Shown: positions 42,713-52,267 of the stretch, piece by piece
Numbering within the stretch: the first letter of the stretch is position 1
Layout of the letters: the number at the start of each line of letters is the position of its first letter
Assembly (NCBI RefSeq): GCF_003860465.1
Contig: NZ_CP034184.1
Coordinates: 451,056 to 515,055 of the forward strand
DNA: 64,000 bases
Direction: 5' to 3'
DNA from: Deinococcus psychrotolerans
GTDB lineage: Bacteria > Deinococcota > Deinococci > Deinococcales > Deinococcaceae
Notes under the pieces: model-generated
Seen by the model: the letters and a program-made list of their open reading frames with translations, nothing else
What the model was told of the DNA's origin: nothing
The model's database searches: none
Position numbers and translations under genes: made by a program

Positions 42713-43555
42713 TCAGTCGGTTCCGACCACCAGTCTTGGGGACGGACTGGACGGCCCCAGATGCTGCTCTTCAAGCCAGCTCAGCACCCGCTCAGCCACG
42801 TCCTGCCAGCCGTGATCGATGACCAGCGCGTGCCCACGTCCCTCAAACGTCTCCAGATTTGTCACCGCCAGTGAGTCGCGGTAGAGCCGGAAGGCCGCCC
42901 GCGTCGCCACATCCGGCGCAGTGTGGTCGGCCGTGCCGGAGATCAGCAGCAGCGGCCCACGCCCGTCGTTGTGGGTGTTGACCTTCGATTCGGCGTGCGG
43001 ATTGAAGTTGGCGATCGCGACCTCGAACAGCGGGCGGGCGGGGGAAGGAATCGTCCAGCGCTCGAACAACGCGTCAGATTCACTCTGCTCCAGGGCGTTG
43101 CCGAAGCTGAACTTGAATTCCTTGCTGGTGAGCGCCACGGCCCGCGAGATGTTGGCCGGGTTACCCAGGGCGGGCAGGCCGGAGCGCAACTCGGCCAGCG
43201 GAAGCGGCAGTACACCCTTGATCTGGGCCGGGTCGATGGCCACGCCTGCAATGCCGACATCCTCGCCCAGCAGCTTCTCGGCGATCAACCCGCCGAACGA
43301 ATGGCCGACCAGAATGGGCTTGGACGGCAAAGAGGCGGCCACCTCTCGGAAATACTCCACCACCGTTTTCAGGCTCTGGTTGGCGACCTGCTCGGGCTGG
43401 GCTCTGGCCTCCTCTATAGTGCCGGGTTCGTCAGGCCAGCCGGGGGCGACGGGTTCGTAGCCGCGTGACCGGAACAGGTCGAGCCAGGGTTGCCAGCTGC
43501 TGTGGTGCAGCCACAAACCGTGAATAAAGAGAACGGGCGTTCTGGGTGCGGTCAT
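42713..43555 (-). CDS. Alpha/beta hydrolase
   Basis: 280 residues. LFIHGLWLHHSSW, nucleophile elbow LVGHSFGGLIAE, LLISGTADHTAPD (acid region), EGRGHALVIDHG (His). Cytosolic. It lies between two related hydrolases, with about 30-60 bp gaps, in a probable operon. The substrate is unknown. Confidence 0.85.
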   Translation of the reverse strand: MTAPRTPVLFIHGLWLHHSSWQPWLDLFRSRGYEPVAPGWPDEPGTIEEARAQPEQVANQSLKTVVEYFREVAASLPSKPILVGHSFGGLIAEKLLGEDVGIAGVAIDPAQIKGVLPLPLAELRSGLPALGNPANISRAVALTSKEFKFSFGNALEQSESDALFERWTIPSPARPLFEVAIANFNPHAESKVNTHNDGRGPLLLISGTADHTAPDVATRAAFRLYRDSLAVTNLETFEGRGHALVIDHGWQDVAERVLSWLEEQHLGPSSPSPRLVVGTD

Positions 43556-43585
43556 AAAAGCCTCCTTACCGTGAGTGATGGCGGG

Positions 43586-44359
43586 TTAGCGAAGGGCGGC
43601 GAGCGCTTTGAGGATGAACACCGTCACGGTTTCGGGCTGACTCAGGAGAACGGCGTGTGAGGCGGCCACTTCCAGCGTGGTTGCGCCCATACGTTTTGCG
43701 GCGGTCCACTGGGCAGCGGGCGGGATCATCCGGTCTTCAGTGGTGATCAGAAACCAGGACGGCAGCGACTTCCAGGCAGGTGCAAGTCCGAGGACTTCGG
43801 TGAAGGCGGCCGCGGCGATGGGTCGCTGGCTGACGGCCAGCACGTCTTGGCGGTGGAGAGACAGATCAGCGGCGAACATGTCCCCGAAGCGGGCCAGTGG
43901 GATCAGCAGTTCCGCAGCTCCATCTGCAGCGTCCGTCGCCCATTCCAGCGAGGTAAGCCAGGTTGCCGCTGAACCGGCGATGCTCTGTCCCCGCTCTAGG
44001 CCGTAGGAAGCGACGAACACCAGACCGCGCACGTTGCCCGCCCGGCTCCCTGCGTGAGTGATCACCGCTCCACCGTAAGCGTGGCCCACCAGCAGCACCG
44101 GCCCCGCAATCTGACGAACGAGACGGGCGATGGACTCGCCGTCGCGATTCAGGCCCCGCAGTGGGTTGGCCGGAACCCACACGGCGGCCCCGGCACTCTG
44201 GAGCCGGTCAGTGACGGCGGCCCAGCTCGAAGCGTCCGTAAAAGCTCCGTGAACCAGTACGGCGGTCAGCGGCTCACCCACGCCGGACTCAGTCACCAGG
44301 CAACCTGCCAATTCATGTGTGTCGCGCCTCCCCTGTGCGCCGGGTGTGGCCGGTGCCAC
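43586..44359 (-). CDS. Alpha/beta hydrolase
   Basis: 257 residues from ATG 44359; a later start near GTG (VTESGVGEPLTAV) is possible because the first 20 residues are unlike the family. VLVHGAFTDASSW, LLVGHAYGGAVIT (elbow GHAYG with Ala in place of the nucleophile serine), FLITTEDRMIPPA, VAASHAVLLSQPE. The serine is replaced by Ala, so catalysis would have to differ or be lost. A tandem GCGTGTC repeat lies 32 bp upstream. Confidence 0.75.
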   Translation of the reverse strand: MAPATPGAQGRRDTHELAGCLVTESGVGEPLTAVLVHGAFTDASSWAAVTDRLQSAGAAVWVPANPLRGLNRDGESIARLVRQIAGPVLLVGHAYGGAVITHAGSRAGNVRGLVFVASYGLERGQSIAGSAATWLTSLEWATDAADGAAELLIPLARFGDMFAADLSLHRQDVLAVSQRPIAAAAFTEVLGLAPAWKSLPSWFLITTEDRMIPPAAQWTAAKRMGATTLEVAASHAVLLSQPETVTVFILKALAALR

Positions 44360-44390
44360 TGCCCCGCGCTTCTGAAGCGTGCGCCGGGGC

Positions 44391-44408
44391 GCGTGTCCTG
44401 GGCGTGTC
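44391..44408. promoter_or_regulatory. Tandem GCGTGTC repeat, 11-bp period (site 1)
   Basis: GCGTGTC at 44391-44397 and again at 44402-44408. It is 32 bp upstream of the 44359 hydrolase start. The same motif precedes the first BTAD regulator gene and other genes here. An 11-bp direct-repeat period is typical of SARP/BTAD operators. Confidence 0.55.
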
Positions 44409-44435
44409 TCTCAAACACGGCAGTGGCCCCACTCC

Positions 44436-44894
44436 TCAGCTTCCAGCGGTGTTCCGGCGTTTCGGCTGGCGACTCGTGGTGATCGCCAGGCGGTTCCAGG
44501 CGTTGATATCGATGACCGCGCCGAGGAGCTGAACGATTTCCTGGTCGCTGAACAGCTCCTTGAGCTGGGCGTACGACTCGTCTGTACCTTTATCCGTCGG
44601 GATTCGGGTGACGTGCTCGGCGAATCTCAAAGCGGCCTGCTCGGTTGGCGTGAACAGCTCGGTCTCCCACCACGCCGCCAGTACATCCAGTCGCTGCTGC
44701 GCTTCACCGTCTCGGCGGGCCTCCTCACAGTGCAGGTCAAGGCAGTAGGCGCAGCCGTTGATCTGCGAGACCCGGATGTCAATCAGGTGGAGGAGCCGGG
44801 GATCGAGGGCCGTTTTGCGAACGTAGGTGTGGAGTGCCCCCAGGGCTTGGCCGATCCCCGGCTCGATTCGGACGTAATCAATCGGCACGCCCAC
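44436..44894 (-). CDS. AhpD-like / carboxymuconolactone decarboxylase family protein
   Basis: 152 residues. Core INGCAYCLDLH with the redox pair C48/C51 and H55, preceded by a helical segment and followed by TEQAALRFAEHVTR and LGAVIDINAWNRLAI. Proteins with CxxC in this family are alkylhydroperoxidase-like reductases. It could detoxify organic peroxides made by the neighbouring pathway. Starts at ATG 44894, with the divergent regulator gene at 45127. Confidence 0.9.
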   Translation of the reverse strand: MGVPIDYVRIEPGIGQALGALHTYVRKTALDPRLLHLIDIRVSQINGCAYCLDLHCEEARRDGEAQQRLDVLAAWWETELFTPTEQAALRFAEHVTRIPTDKGTDESYAQLKELFSDQEIVQLLGAVIDINAWNRLAITTSRQPKRRNTAGS

Positions 44895-45068
44895 CGTTTA
44901 TCTCCTCCCCTGGCGGCTGATAGTCGCTGCTGCGAAAAGGCTCACAATGGCAGGTTGGACGCGGTCTGGACAGTTCATGAGTGGCTCCTTGTTGAACAGA
45001 TGTGCCCTGGCGGCGTGGCGGTGGAGAGGGCGTTGTCGTTGCCCCTGTCTGCCACCTTGGGCTTGGAG

Positions 45069-45086
45069 GCGTGTCCTGGGCGTGTC
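45069..45086. promoter_or_regulatory. Tandem GCGTGTC repeat, 11-bp period (site 2)
   Basis: GCGTGTC at 45069-45075 and 45080-45086, in the sequence GCGTGTCCTGGGCGTGTC also present at site 1. It is about 40-58 bp before the GTG start of the first BTAD regulator, so autoregulation is plausible. Confidence 0.55.
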
Positions 45087-45126
45087 CGCTGAACATGCCT
45101 TGCCGCACTTGGATCTAAGCTGAAAG

Positions 45127-47841
45127 GTGTATCTCCGGACGCTGGGGAAACTCGAACTCCAGGGTGCGACCTACGCGCGGCCCAAGTCGCTGCTGCTGCT
45201 GTGCTACCTGGCCCTGGAAGGTGCCCGTGACCGCCGTCACCTGAGCGAGGTGTTTTTTGGTCAGGCCCAAGACCCGCATGGCAGCCTCCGCAGCACCCTT
45301 CGGCGACTCCGGCGAGAAGCGCCGGGCAGTCTGGAGCCGGACGGTGATTTCTTGCGGACGGCCCTGACCTGCGACGCCCAGGCCCTGCTGACCCAGCTGG
45401 ATGCGGGCGAACTAGAGCAGGGCGCGGCGCTGTACACCGGGCCGTTCCTGGCGGGCCTGCACAGTTCGGACTGGGGCATCGAGCTGGAAGAGTGGGTCTA
45501 TTCGACCCGCGAGTACCTGGCCGCGCGGATTCGCAGCGCCCTGCTGACCCTGGCCGAGCGGCAGGCGGCCAACGGCAGTTTCGTCACGGCGGCGGATTTG
45601 GCCGAGCGTGCCCTGAACCTGGACGGCGCGGCTGAACCGGAATCTGAGACCTTTAAGCGGCTGGACTGTTTGCTGGTTGCCGGACACAGCACACTGGTGA
45701 CCCGCTTGCGGCAGCGGGCCGAGGAGTTTGGCCTCGAGCTGCGCCACTCGGTTGAGGACGCCCGACGGTCGCTGCTGGCCCAAGCCGCCACCGCCGTCAA
45801 CAGTCTGGGTACGGACGGACGTCTCCGATTGCCAGAGCGGGCCACAGCGTTCGTGGGCCGGAGCGTGGAGCGCGGCGAGATTGTCCGGGCCTTGGCGCGC
45901 CCCGAGGTTCGGTTGCTGACCCTGGTCGGCCCCGGCGGCATCGGCAAGACCCGCCTGGCCCTGGAGGTGGCCCGCACCGCTCAGGCGCAGCAGGCGGTGG
46001 CCTTCGCCTCATTAGAGCCGGTGGCGGCGCTGCGCGATCTGCCACGCGTGATCGCGCAGGCGGCAGGTCTGAACCTGCCTGACGATCAGCCGCCGCTGAC
46101 CGCGCTGCAAGCCTGCCTGCAGGGGCCGCCGCTGCTGCTCATCCTCGACGGCGTCGAGCATCTGCTGGACGGTGCTGGCGCACTGCACACCCTCCTTCAG
46201 GGCTGTCCCAACCTGACCCTGCTGCTGACCTCACGTGAGCGGCTGGGCCTGGAAGAGGAGTGGGCGCTGACCATCGGCGGACTGAATCTGCCGCCGCTGG
46301 GCGCGTCCATTCAGCAGATCAAGGACTCAGATGCGGTAGACCTCTTCGTGATGCGGGCCAGGCGGGCCTCACTGGACTTTATGCCGGGTGAAACGGACTG
46401 GCCGGTCATCGTGCAGATTGCTGAGTTGGTCGGTGGGTCACCGCTGGGAGTCGAACTGGCTGCCGCCTGGATTCGGCTGATGCCGTTAGGCGAGATTTTC
46501 CGCGAAACCCAGCGCAGTCTGGACTTTCTTCAGGCTGAAGGCCCCAGTGTACCCCGGCGGCATCAGAGCGTGCGGGCAGTCTTCGAGCAGACTTGGGCGC
46601 GGCTCAGCGAGGGTGACCAGGCGGTGATGGCGCGTCTCTCCGTGTTCCACGGCGGCTTTACCCGTGAGGCGGCGGGCGAGGTGGCGGGAGCCACCCTGCC
46701 GGTGCTGGCCCGACTGCTGGATAAATCCCTGATCCGCGTGATGGGCGCGGGACGCTACGACCTGCACGCCCTGATCTTGCAATTTACCCGGGAGCGGCTG
46801 GGACAGGATATTCGCGAAAAGCGCCATGCCCAGCTCGCCCACACCGGGTTTTACCGGACGCTGACCCAGCACGCCAACGGGGCCTTTCTGAGTTTGCACG
46901 GCGAAAAGCAGTGGATGGAGCGCCTCACGCTGGAACTCGACAATCTGCGCGTGGTGTTGAATGCCTGGCTGGAATGGGGCGAAGTGGAAGAAGTCCTGCG
47001 CTGCGTGACCCGGCTGCGGGTCTACTGGGGCCGTACAGGCCGGGCGCGGTAAGGTCGCCGCTGGCTTTCTCTGGGACTGGCGGCAGGACAGGACACGCCC
47101 CCCGACGTACGGGAACAGGCGCTTGCCGTCCAGGGCGAACTGGCGATGGACATGGGCGACTACGCTGAAGCCCGGCGGCGGCTCGAAGCGTCCCTGGCGC
47201 TGCGTGAGCAGCTCGGCCTGGCCTCGCCGATCACCTGGCTGCACCTCGGCAACGTCGCCATGGAAACGGGTGAACTGGCCGAGGCCCGCCGATGGTACGA
47301 GCAGGCAAAGGCTGGCTTCCAGGCCGCGAATGAACGGCACGGCCTGGCCTCGAGCCTCAAAAACCTCGGCAGCCTGATGTTACTGAGCGGTGATTTTGCC
47401 GGAGCGCAGGCCGTTTACGAGCAGTCACTGCGCTACAAGCTCGAAATCGGCGGCGACATCGACGGGCTGCTCAAGAACCTCGGCGACCTCTGCCGCCAGC
47501 GCGGGGAGTTGCAGGCTGCCCAAACCTATTTTCTCCGCGCGCTGGGTGGGCTGCTGGAGCGCGGCTCCTCCCTGCTGATTCCGGACGTGCTCGAGGGCCT
47601 CGGACGCCTCTTCATCGATCTGGGACAGGGCAACCGGGGCGTCGTGTTGCTGGGTGCGGCCACGGCCCTCGAAGAGCGTCTGGGCCGCCGCATTTCACTG
47701 GATATCCCCCACCTTGAGCAGTGCCGGATCTGGGGCAGCGGGGCAGATTGCCGGGACGCCGCCTTCGAGGCCGCCTGGACAACCGGGCGGACAATGACGC
47801 TGGAGCAGGCCGTGGCTTATGTTCAGGGCGACACGAATTAG
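45127..47841 (+). pseudogene. BTAD-NTPase-TPR transcriptional regulator, split by a stop codon
   Basis: One continuous frame of about 904 codons from GTG 45127, broken by TAA at 47050-47052. N-terminal winged helix/BTAD region (RPKSLLLLCYLALEG, SLRSTLRRLRREAPG), bacterial transcriptional activation domain to about 220, NB-ARC-type NTPase with GPGGIGKT (268-275) and LLTSRERLGLEEEW, then after the stop TPR repeats (ARRRLEASLALREQLG). The paralogue at 49368 aligns throughout and has Glu at the TAA position (GRTHEARRW). The 640-residue N-terminal half could still be made; restart at ATG 47146 could give a separate TPR protein. Confidence 0.85.
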
Positions 47842-47897
47842 ATCTTGGAACACAATTGGGAATGGGCTGGTCTGCGTCGGCGTTAACATACGGTGTG

Positions 47898-49235
47898 GTG
47901 TTACAGACGCTTGGGAAACTGGAGCTGCAAGGGGGGAGTTCCTCACGCTCCAAGTCGCTGCTGCTGCTCAGTTATCTGACACTGGAAGGCCCGCAGGAAC
48001 GTGCCCACCTCAGTCAGCTATTTTTCAGGCGAGCCGTCAATCCATTGGGCAGTCTGCGGACCACCCTGCACCGGCTGCGCCGCGAGGTACCCGGTGCCGT
48101 CCAGACGGAAGGCAGCCGCGTGCGGGCCACCTTGCTCTGCGACGTCCAGCGCCTCCTTAACTGCCTTGATGCGGGTGATTTACCCGGCGGCGTGGCGCTC
48201 TACACGGGCGCGTTTCTGGCCGGGGTGCATCTGCCGGATTGGAGCGGGCTGCTCGAAGACTGGGTGTATGACCGCCGCGCCATCATCGCTCAGCGCGTGC
48301 GGAGGAGTCTCGTCACCCTGGGCGAGCGTGCGGCAGCGCGGGGTGAATTTGCGCAGGCGGGCAGCCTGGCCGAGCAGGCCTACTCCCTGACGGGTGCCCC
48401 CGCACCCAGCGGCGAGGCCCTCGAGCGCTTGCTGCTCCTCCTGACCGCCGGGCAGAGCGTGCTGCTCGGCCAGCTCAGGCCGCCATTCAGCCCCTCTGGT
48501 TGGTCCGTCGCAGAAGCCCAGCGTGCGCTCAGCGCCCCGCTGCCGCTCAAGCCGACTGCGTTGCCCAGACCCAGCACTGCCGACCCCCTTGGAGCCGGAG
48601 ACCTGGTACTGGGCACCAATGGATTTCTCAATCACGCGGTGGTTCCCAGGGCGCTGCGGCGCTACGCCGAGCGGTATCCATCGGCTAGGCTTTCCTTCAG
48701 GGAACTGTTCAGTGTCGCCCAGCTCGAGGCGCTGACACGCGGCACGCTGGATGTGGGCTTTGTCACCCTTCCAATCGAGGATGATCAGATCGCCTGGGCG
48801 CTGCTCTGGCGCGAGGCCTACATCGCCCTGCTGCCCGCCAGCCATCCCCTGGCCCGGCAGCGCGAGGTGCCGCTCTCGGCGCTGGCCGGTGAGACGCTGG
48901 TGATCCACCCACGCCCGATCAATCCGCCACTACACGACCATGTGCTGAAGCTGCTGGGCCAGAACGGCATTGTGCCGCCGCGCTTGCTGGAGGGAGCCAT
49001 TCCACAAACGCGCAATCAGTTCGTGGCGGGAGGCTTCGGCTACACCCTGGCCCTGCCCTCATGGCCCGCAGAGTTACCTGGACTGGTCCGGCGACCCATC
49101 CGTTACGCCGACCATCAGCAGCCGATGGTCATGGACGGCGCAGTCGCCTGGCACCGCACCCGCCTCTCTGCGCACGCTGCCGCATTCGTCGAGATCGTGC
49201 TGGCCCTGGGGACGTCTGGCGCGAGTAGAGATTGA
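47898..49235 (+). CDS. BTAD-LysR effector-domain chimeric regulator
   Basis: 445 residues from GTG 47898 (or 47895), the position equivalent to the starts of its paralogues; ATG 47862 is an alternative. Residues 1-215 are the same winged helix/BTAD module as the flanking regulators (LGKLELQGG, SKSLLLLSYL, SLRTTLHRLRR, LYTGAFLAGVHLPDW). From about 235 the NTPase/TPR part is replaced by a LysR-type substrate-binding domain: LVLGTNGFLNHAVVPRAL, RYAERYPSARLSFREL, LTRGTLDVGFVTLP, YIALLPASHPLARQ, GFGYTLALPSWPA. The domain order is unusual and suggests direct ligand sensing. Confidence 0.85.
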   Translation: MLQTLGKLELQGGSSSRSKSLLLLSYLTLEGPQERAHLSQLFFRRAVNPLGSLRTTLHRLRREVPGAVQTEGSRVRATLLCDVQRLLNCLDAGDLPGGVALYTGAFLAGVHLPDWSGLLEDWVYDRRAIIAQRVRRSLVTLGERAAARGEFAQAGSLAEQAYSLTGAPAPSGEALERLLLLLTAGQSVLLGQLRPPFSPSGWSVAEAQRALSAPLPLKPTALPRPSTADPLGAGDLVLGTNGFLNHAVVPRALRRYAERYPSARLSFRELFSVAQLEALTRGTLDVGFVTLPIEDDQIAWALLWREAYIALLPASHPLARQREVPLSALAGETLVIHPRPINPPLHDHVLKLLGQNGIVPPRLLEGAIPQTRNQFVAGGFGYTLALPSWPAELPGLVRRPIRYADHQQPMVMDGAVAWHRTRLSAHAAAFVEIVLALGTSGASRD

Positions 49236-49367
49236 TCTGCAAAAGTCACAGCGCTGCTCCCGCTGCCTGATACGCCCGGTTGAAGGCGTGTTCAGAGCAT
49301 GCTGAGCGTGGCTCTCTACGCTCCGGGCCATGACACTTCCAGGGAGTCGGCGGGCCTAAAATGAGTC

Positions 49368-52055
49368 ATGCACCTAAAAACTCTGGGGGGACTGGCATTG
49401 CAGGGAGCGGCGTATTCGCGGCCCAAATCCCTGCTGCTGCTCGCCTACCTGGGGCTGGAAGGCGAGCGTCCCCGCCACGTTCTAAGTGAAGTTTTTTTTG
49501 GTCAGGCCGCCGATCCTCTGGGAAGCCTGCGGTCCACTCTGCGTCGGCTGCGGCGGGAAGCGCCCGGTACCCTGGAGGCAGACGGTGATCGCCTGCGGGC
49601 CTGCGTGACCTGCGACGCCTCCAGGGTGCTTTCGCATCTGGACGAGGGCGAACTGGAGGTCAGCGTGGACCTGTACACCGGGCCGTTCCTGGCAGGCGTT
49701 CATCTGCCGGACGCAGGTGTGGAGCTGGAGGAATGGATCTTTGCCACCCGCGAATTTATCGCCGCTCAGGTGCGGGGAGCGCTGATGACACTGGCCGAAC
49801 GTGGGGCGGCGCGGGGCGATTTTGCGGCGGGCGCAACGCTGGCCGAACGCGCCTGCTGGCTGCCCGGCGCGGCAGACCCGGAACCCGAACAGTTCGCGCG
49901 GCTGCTCACCCTGCTACTGGCCGGACAGAGTCCGCTGTTCGGGCGGCTGCGGCAGCAGGCCCGCGACTATGAGATCGAGCTGACGTTGACGCTGGAAGAG
50001 GCGCGTCAGACCCTGTTCAAGTCGGAACTTTCGGCAGCACTGGTGCGTCCAGGCCTGCCCCTGCGCGGCACATCGTTCGTGGGGCGCGCGAAAGAACGCG
50101 CCGAGATTCTGCGTTCACTCGCTCGCCCCGAAGTGCGCCTACTGACCCTGGTGGGGCCAGGCGGGATTGGCAAGACCCGGCTAGCGCTGGAGGTAGCGCA
50201 GCAACAGGGGGAGGTGGTCTTCGTCTCGCTGGAGGCCACTGCTTCTCTGGCTTCACTGCCGGGATCCATCGCCGACGCCCTGGGGCTGATCCTGCCCGCC
50301 GAGCAGCCGCCCTTTGAAGCGCTGCTCTCGGCGCTGGGTGTGCGGCCCATTCTGATCGTTCTAGACAGCGCCGAACACCTGCTGGTAGGCGCACCGTACC
50401 TGACCACGCTGCTCTTGGCGTGTCCGAGGATCAAGCTACTGGTCACCTCCCGCGAGCGGCTGGGTCTGGAGGAGGAGTGGGCGCTGACCCTGAGCGGGTT
50501 GGGCCTGCCTGAGGTCAATACATCATTTGAGGCGGCGCGTGAGACCGAGGCTGTCCACCTGTTCGCGCAGCGGGCCAAACGTGCCCGTTTGAGCTTTGAC
50601 CTGACGCCAGATGATCTCCCTCCGGTACGCCGCATCGGGGAACTCGTCGGCGGCTCCCCCCTGGGGCTGGAGCTGGCTGCCGCCTGGGTGAAATTGATGT
50701 CGCCTGCTGAGATTGCCGGAGAGATCGGGCGCAGTCTGGACTTTCTGGAAGCGGCAGGAGAAGATATCCCCGCCCGGCATCACAGCGTGCGGGCCGTGTT
50801 CGAGCAGACCTGGGCGCGTTTGACTCCTGCCGAAGCGCAGACCTTCGCCCGGCTCTCGGTGTTTCGCGGCGGCTTTACCCGCGAGGCGGCAGGCGCAGTG
50901 GCTGGAACAAACCTGCCGCTGCTCGCGGCCCTGGTGGATAAGTCGCTGATCCGGGTGGCTGAGCATGGCCGCTATGACATTCACGCACTGCTCCAGCAGT
51001 TCGCCCGCGAGCGGCTGGCGGGGCAGGCCCAAGACGAGGAACGAACACTCAGTGCACGTGGAGGGTATGTCCTGGGTGTCTGTCACCAGTTCCAAACGGC
51101 CATCCGACAGAATCAGGACAGCAGGCACTGGTTGGAGCGCATGGATGACGATGTAGAGAATATTCGGGGAGCGCTGACGCGCTGGTTTGAGCGCGGGCAG
51201 GCGGAGGTGGCCCTGCACTGCGTCAGCAAGCTTCGGAATTTCTGGATCAGGACAGGGAGAACACATGAGGCCCGGCGGTGGTATGCGCTGGGCCTCTCGC
51301 GTGGTGACCTTGGCCCTGAAGCTCTTGAGCAAGCACTACACGCGGATGGTGAAATGGCCCGCAATATGCATGACTACGCCGCAGCCAAACGGCAGTTGGA
51401 GGCGTCGCTGGCACTCACCGAGTCACGTGGAGGAGTCGTTCCACTGACCGCGCTGCATCTGGGTTTGGTTGCGTCCGGTCTCGGCGATCTTCAAGCAGCA
51501 CGTGATTACTACCGGCGGGCGTTGGAAGAATTTCGCGTGACTGGAGAACAGGCGGGTGTCGCGTCCAGTCTGAATAATCTCGGGGCTGTTCAGATGCAGC
51601 TCAAAGATTTCAGCGGTGCCCGGAACACCTTTGAAGAATCCCTTCGGTTGAAGCGTGAGTTGGGTGGAGATGTCGAGGCCGCATTGATCAACCTGGCGAC
51701 CCTGCACCAGAAACTGAACAACGAGGTGCTGTCAGCGGATTACCTCACCCAGGCCCTGAAAGGGCTTCTTGAAACAGGGCACTACTCACTGATTCCAGAC
51801 GCTCTGGAGGGTTTTGGATTCGTCTTTGCAAGGCAGAAAAACGTACGCCGCGCAGCTGTGTTGTGGGGCGCAACTGAAGCTCAACGCAAGGCGCTCAATG
51901 TAAGCTTAACTGCTGACGAATGGAGTGAGTTCGGGAAGGAACTGACGCCCATCCGCACCGCGTTAGGTGAAATGAGCTTTGCCGACGCCTGGAACGAGGG
52001 CCACGCCATGACGCTGGAGCAGGCGGTGGCGTATGCGCTGGAACTTCAACCCTGA
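49368..52055 (+). CDS. BTAD-NTPase-TPR transcriptional regulator
   Basis: 895 residues, intact. Winged helix/BTAD (1-220: LGGLALQGA, RPKSLLLLAYLGLEG, SLRSTLRRLRREAPG), NTPase from about 235 with Walker A GPGGIGKT (263-270), Walker B-like ILIVLDSAEHLL and sensor LLVTSRERLGLEEEW, and C-terminal TPR units (ALHADGEMARNMHDYAAAKRQLEASLAL, SLNNLGAVQMQLKDF). AfsR/SARP-like ATP-dependent activator. Third in a row of paralogues; it probably activates the stress and detoxification genes that follow. Confidence 0.9.
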   Translation: MHLKTLGGLALQGAAYSRPKSLLLLAYLGLEGERPRHVLSEVFFGQAADPLGSLRSTLRRLRREAPGTLEADGDRLRACVTCDASRVLSHLDEGELEVSVDLYTGPFLAGVHLPDAGVELEEWIFATREFIAAQVRGALMTLAERGAARGDFAAGATLAERACWLPGAADPEPEQFARLLTLLLAGQSPLFGRLRQQARDYEIELTLTLEEARQTLFKSELSAALVRPGLPLRGTSFVGRAKERAEILRSLARPEVRLLTLVGPGGIGKTRLALEVAQQQGEVVFVSLEATASLASLPGSIADALGLILPAEQPPFEALLSALGVRPILIVLDSAEHLLVGAPYLTTLLLACPRIKLLVTSRERLGLEEEWALTLSGLGLPEVNTSFEAARETEAVHLFAQRAKRARLSFDLTPDDLPPVRRIGELVGGSPLGLELAAAWVKLMSPAEIAGEIGRSLDFLEAAGEDIPARHHSVRAVFEQTWARLTPAEAQTFARLSVFRGGFTREAAGAVAGTNLPLLAALVDKSLIRVAEHGRYDIHALLQQFARERLAGQAQDEERTLSARGGYVLGVCHQFQTAIRQNQDSRHWLERMDDDVENIRGALTRWFERGQAEVALHCVSKLRNFWIRTGRTHEARRWYALGLSRGDLGPEALEQALHADGEMARNMHDYAAAKRQLEASLALTESRGGVVPLTALHLGLVASGLGDLQAARDYYRRALEEFRVTGEQAGVASSLNNLGAVQMQLKDFSGARNTFEESLRLKRELGGDVEAALINLATLHQKLNNEVLSADYLTQALKGLLETGHYSLIPDALEGFGFVFARQKNVRRAAVLWGATEAQRKALNVSLTADEWSEFGKELTPIRTALGEMSFADAWNEGHAMTLEQAVAYALELQP

Positions 52056-52098
52056 TTCGGAGTTGCCGCAAGTGCTCCATTTATAGAGCTGACCGCCG

Positions 52099-52116
52099 GA
52101 CACGGCCAGGACACGG
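52099..52116. promoter_or_regulatory. Tandem GACACGG repeat, 11-bp period (site 3)
   Basis: GACACGG at 52099-52105 and 52110-52116; read on the other strand it is CCGTGTC twice in the context CGTGTCCTGGCCGTGTC, matching sites 1 and 2. About 90 bp upstream of the leader ORF at 52208. Confidence 0.5.
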
Positions 52117-52207
52117 GGTCAGTGCGAACCTCTGTGCAGCACTGATCATTCGGGGTCAGGAGCGTGACCATTGGCCCGTTTAATAGGCCACTTTACTGGA
52201 GGTTAAG

Positions 52208-52267
52208 ATGAACACTTCGTCTGCGCTGCCTGCTCGTCCCTGTCCTACCGTGCAGCGGCGACCATGA
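52208..52267 (+). CDS. Small leader ORF, coupled to the next gene
   Basis: 19 residues (MNTSSALPARPCPTVQRRP) with a strong GGAGG site before ATG 52208. Its TGA overlaps the ATG of the next gene (ATGA at 52264-52267), a layout for translational coupling or attenuation. Too short to have its own recognised function. Confidence 0.5.
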   Translation: MNTSSALPARPCPTVQRRP

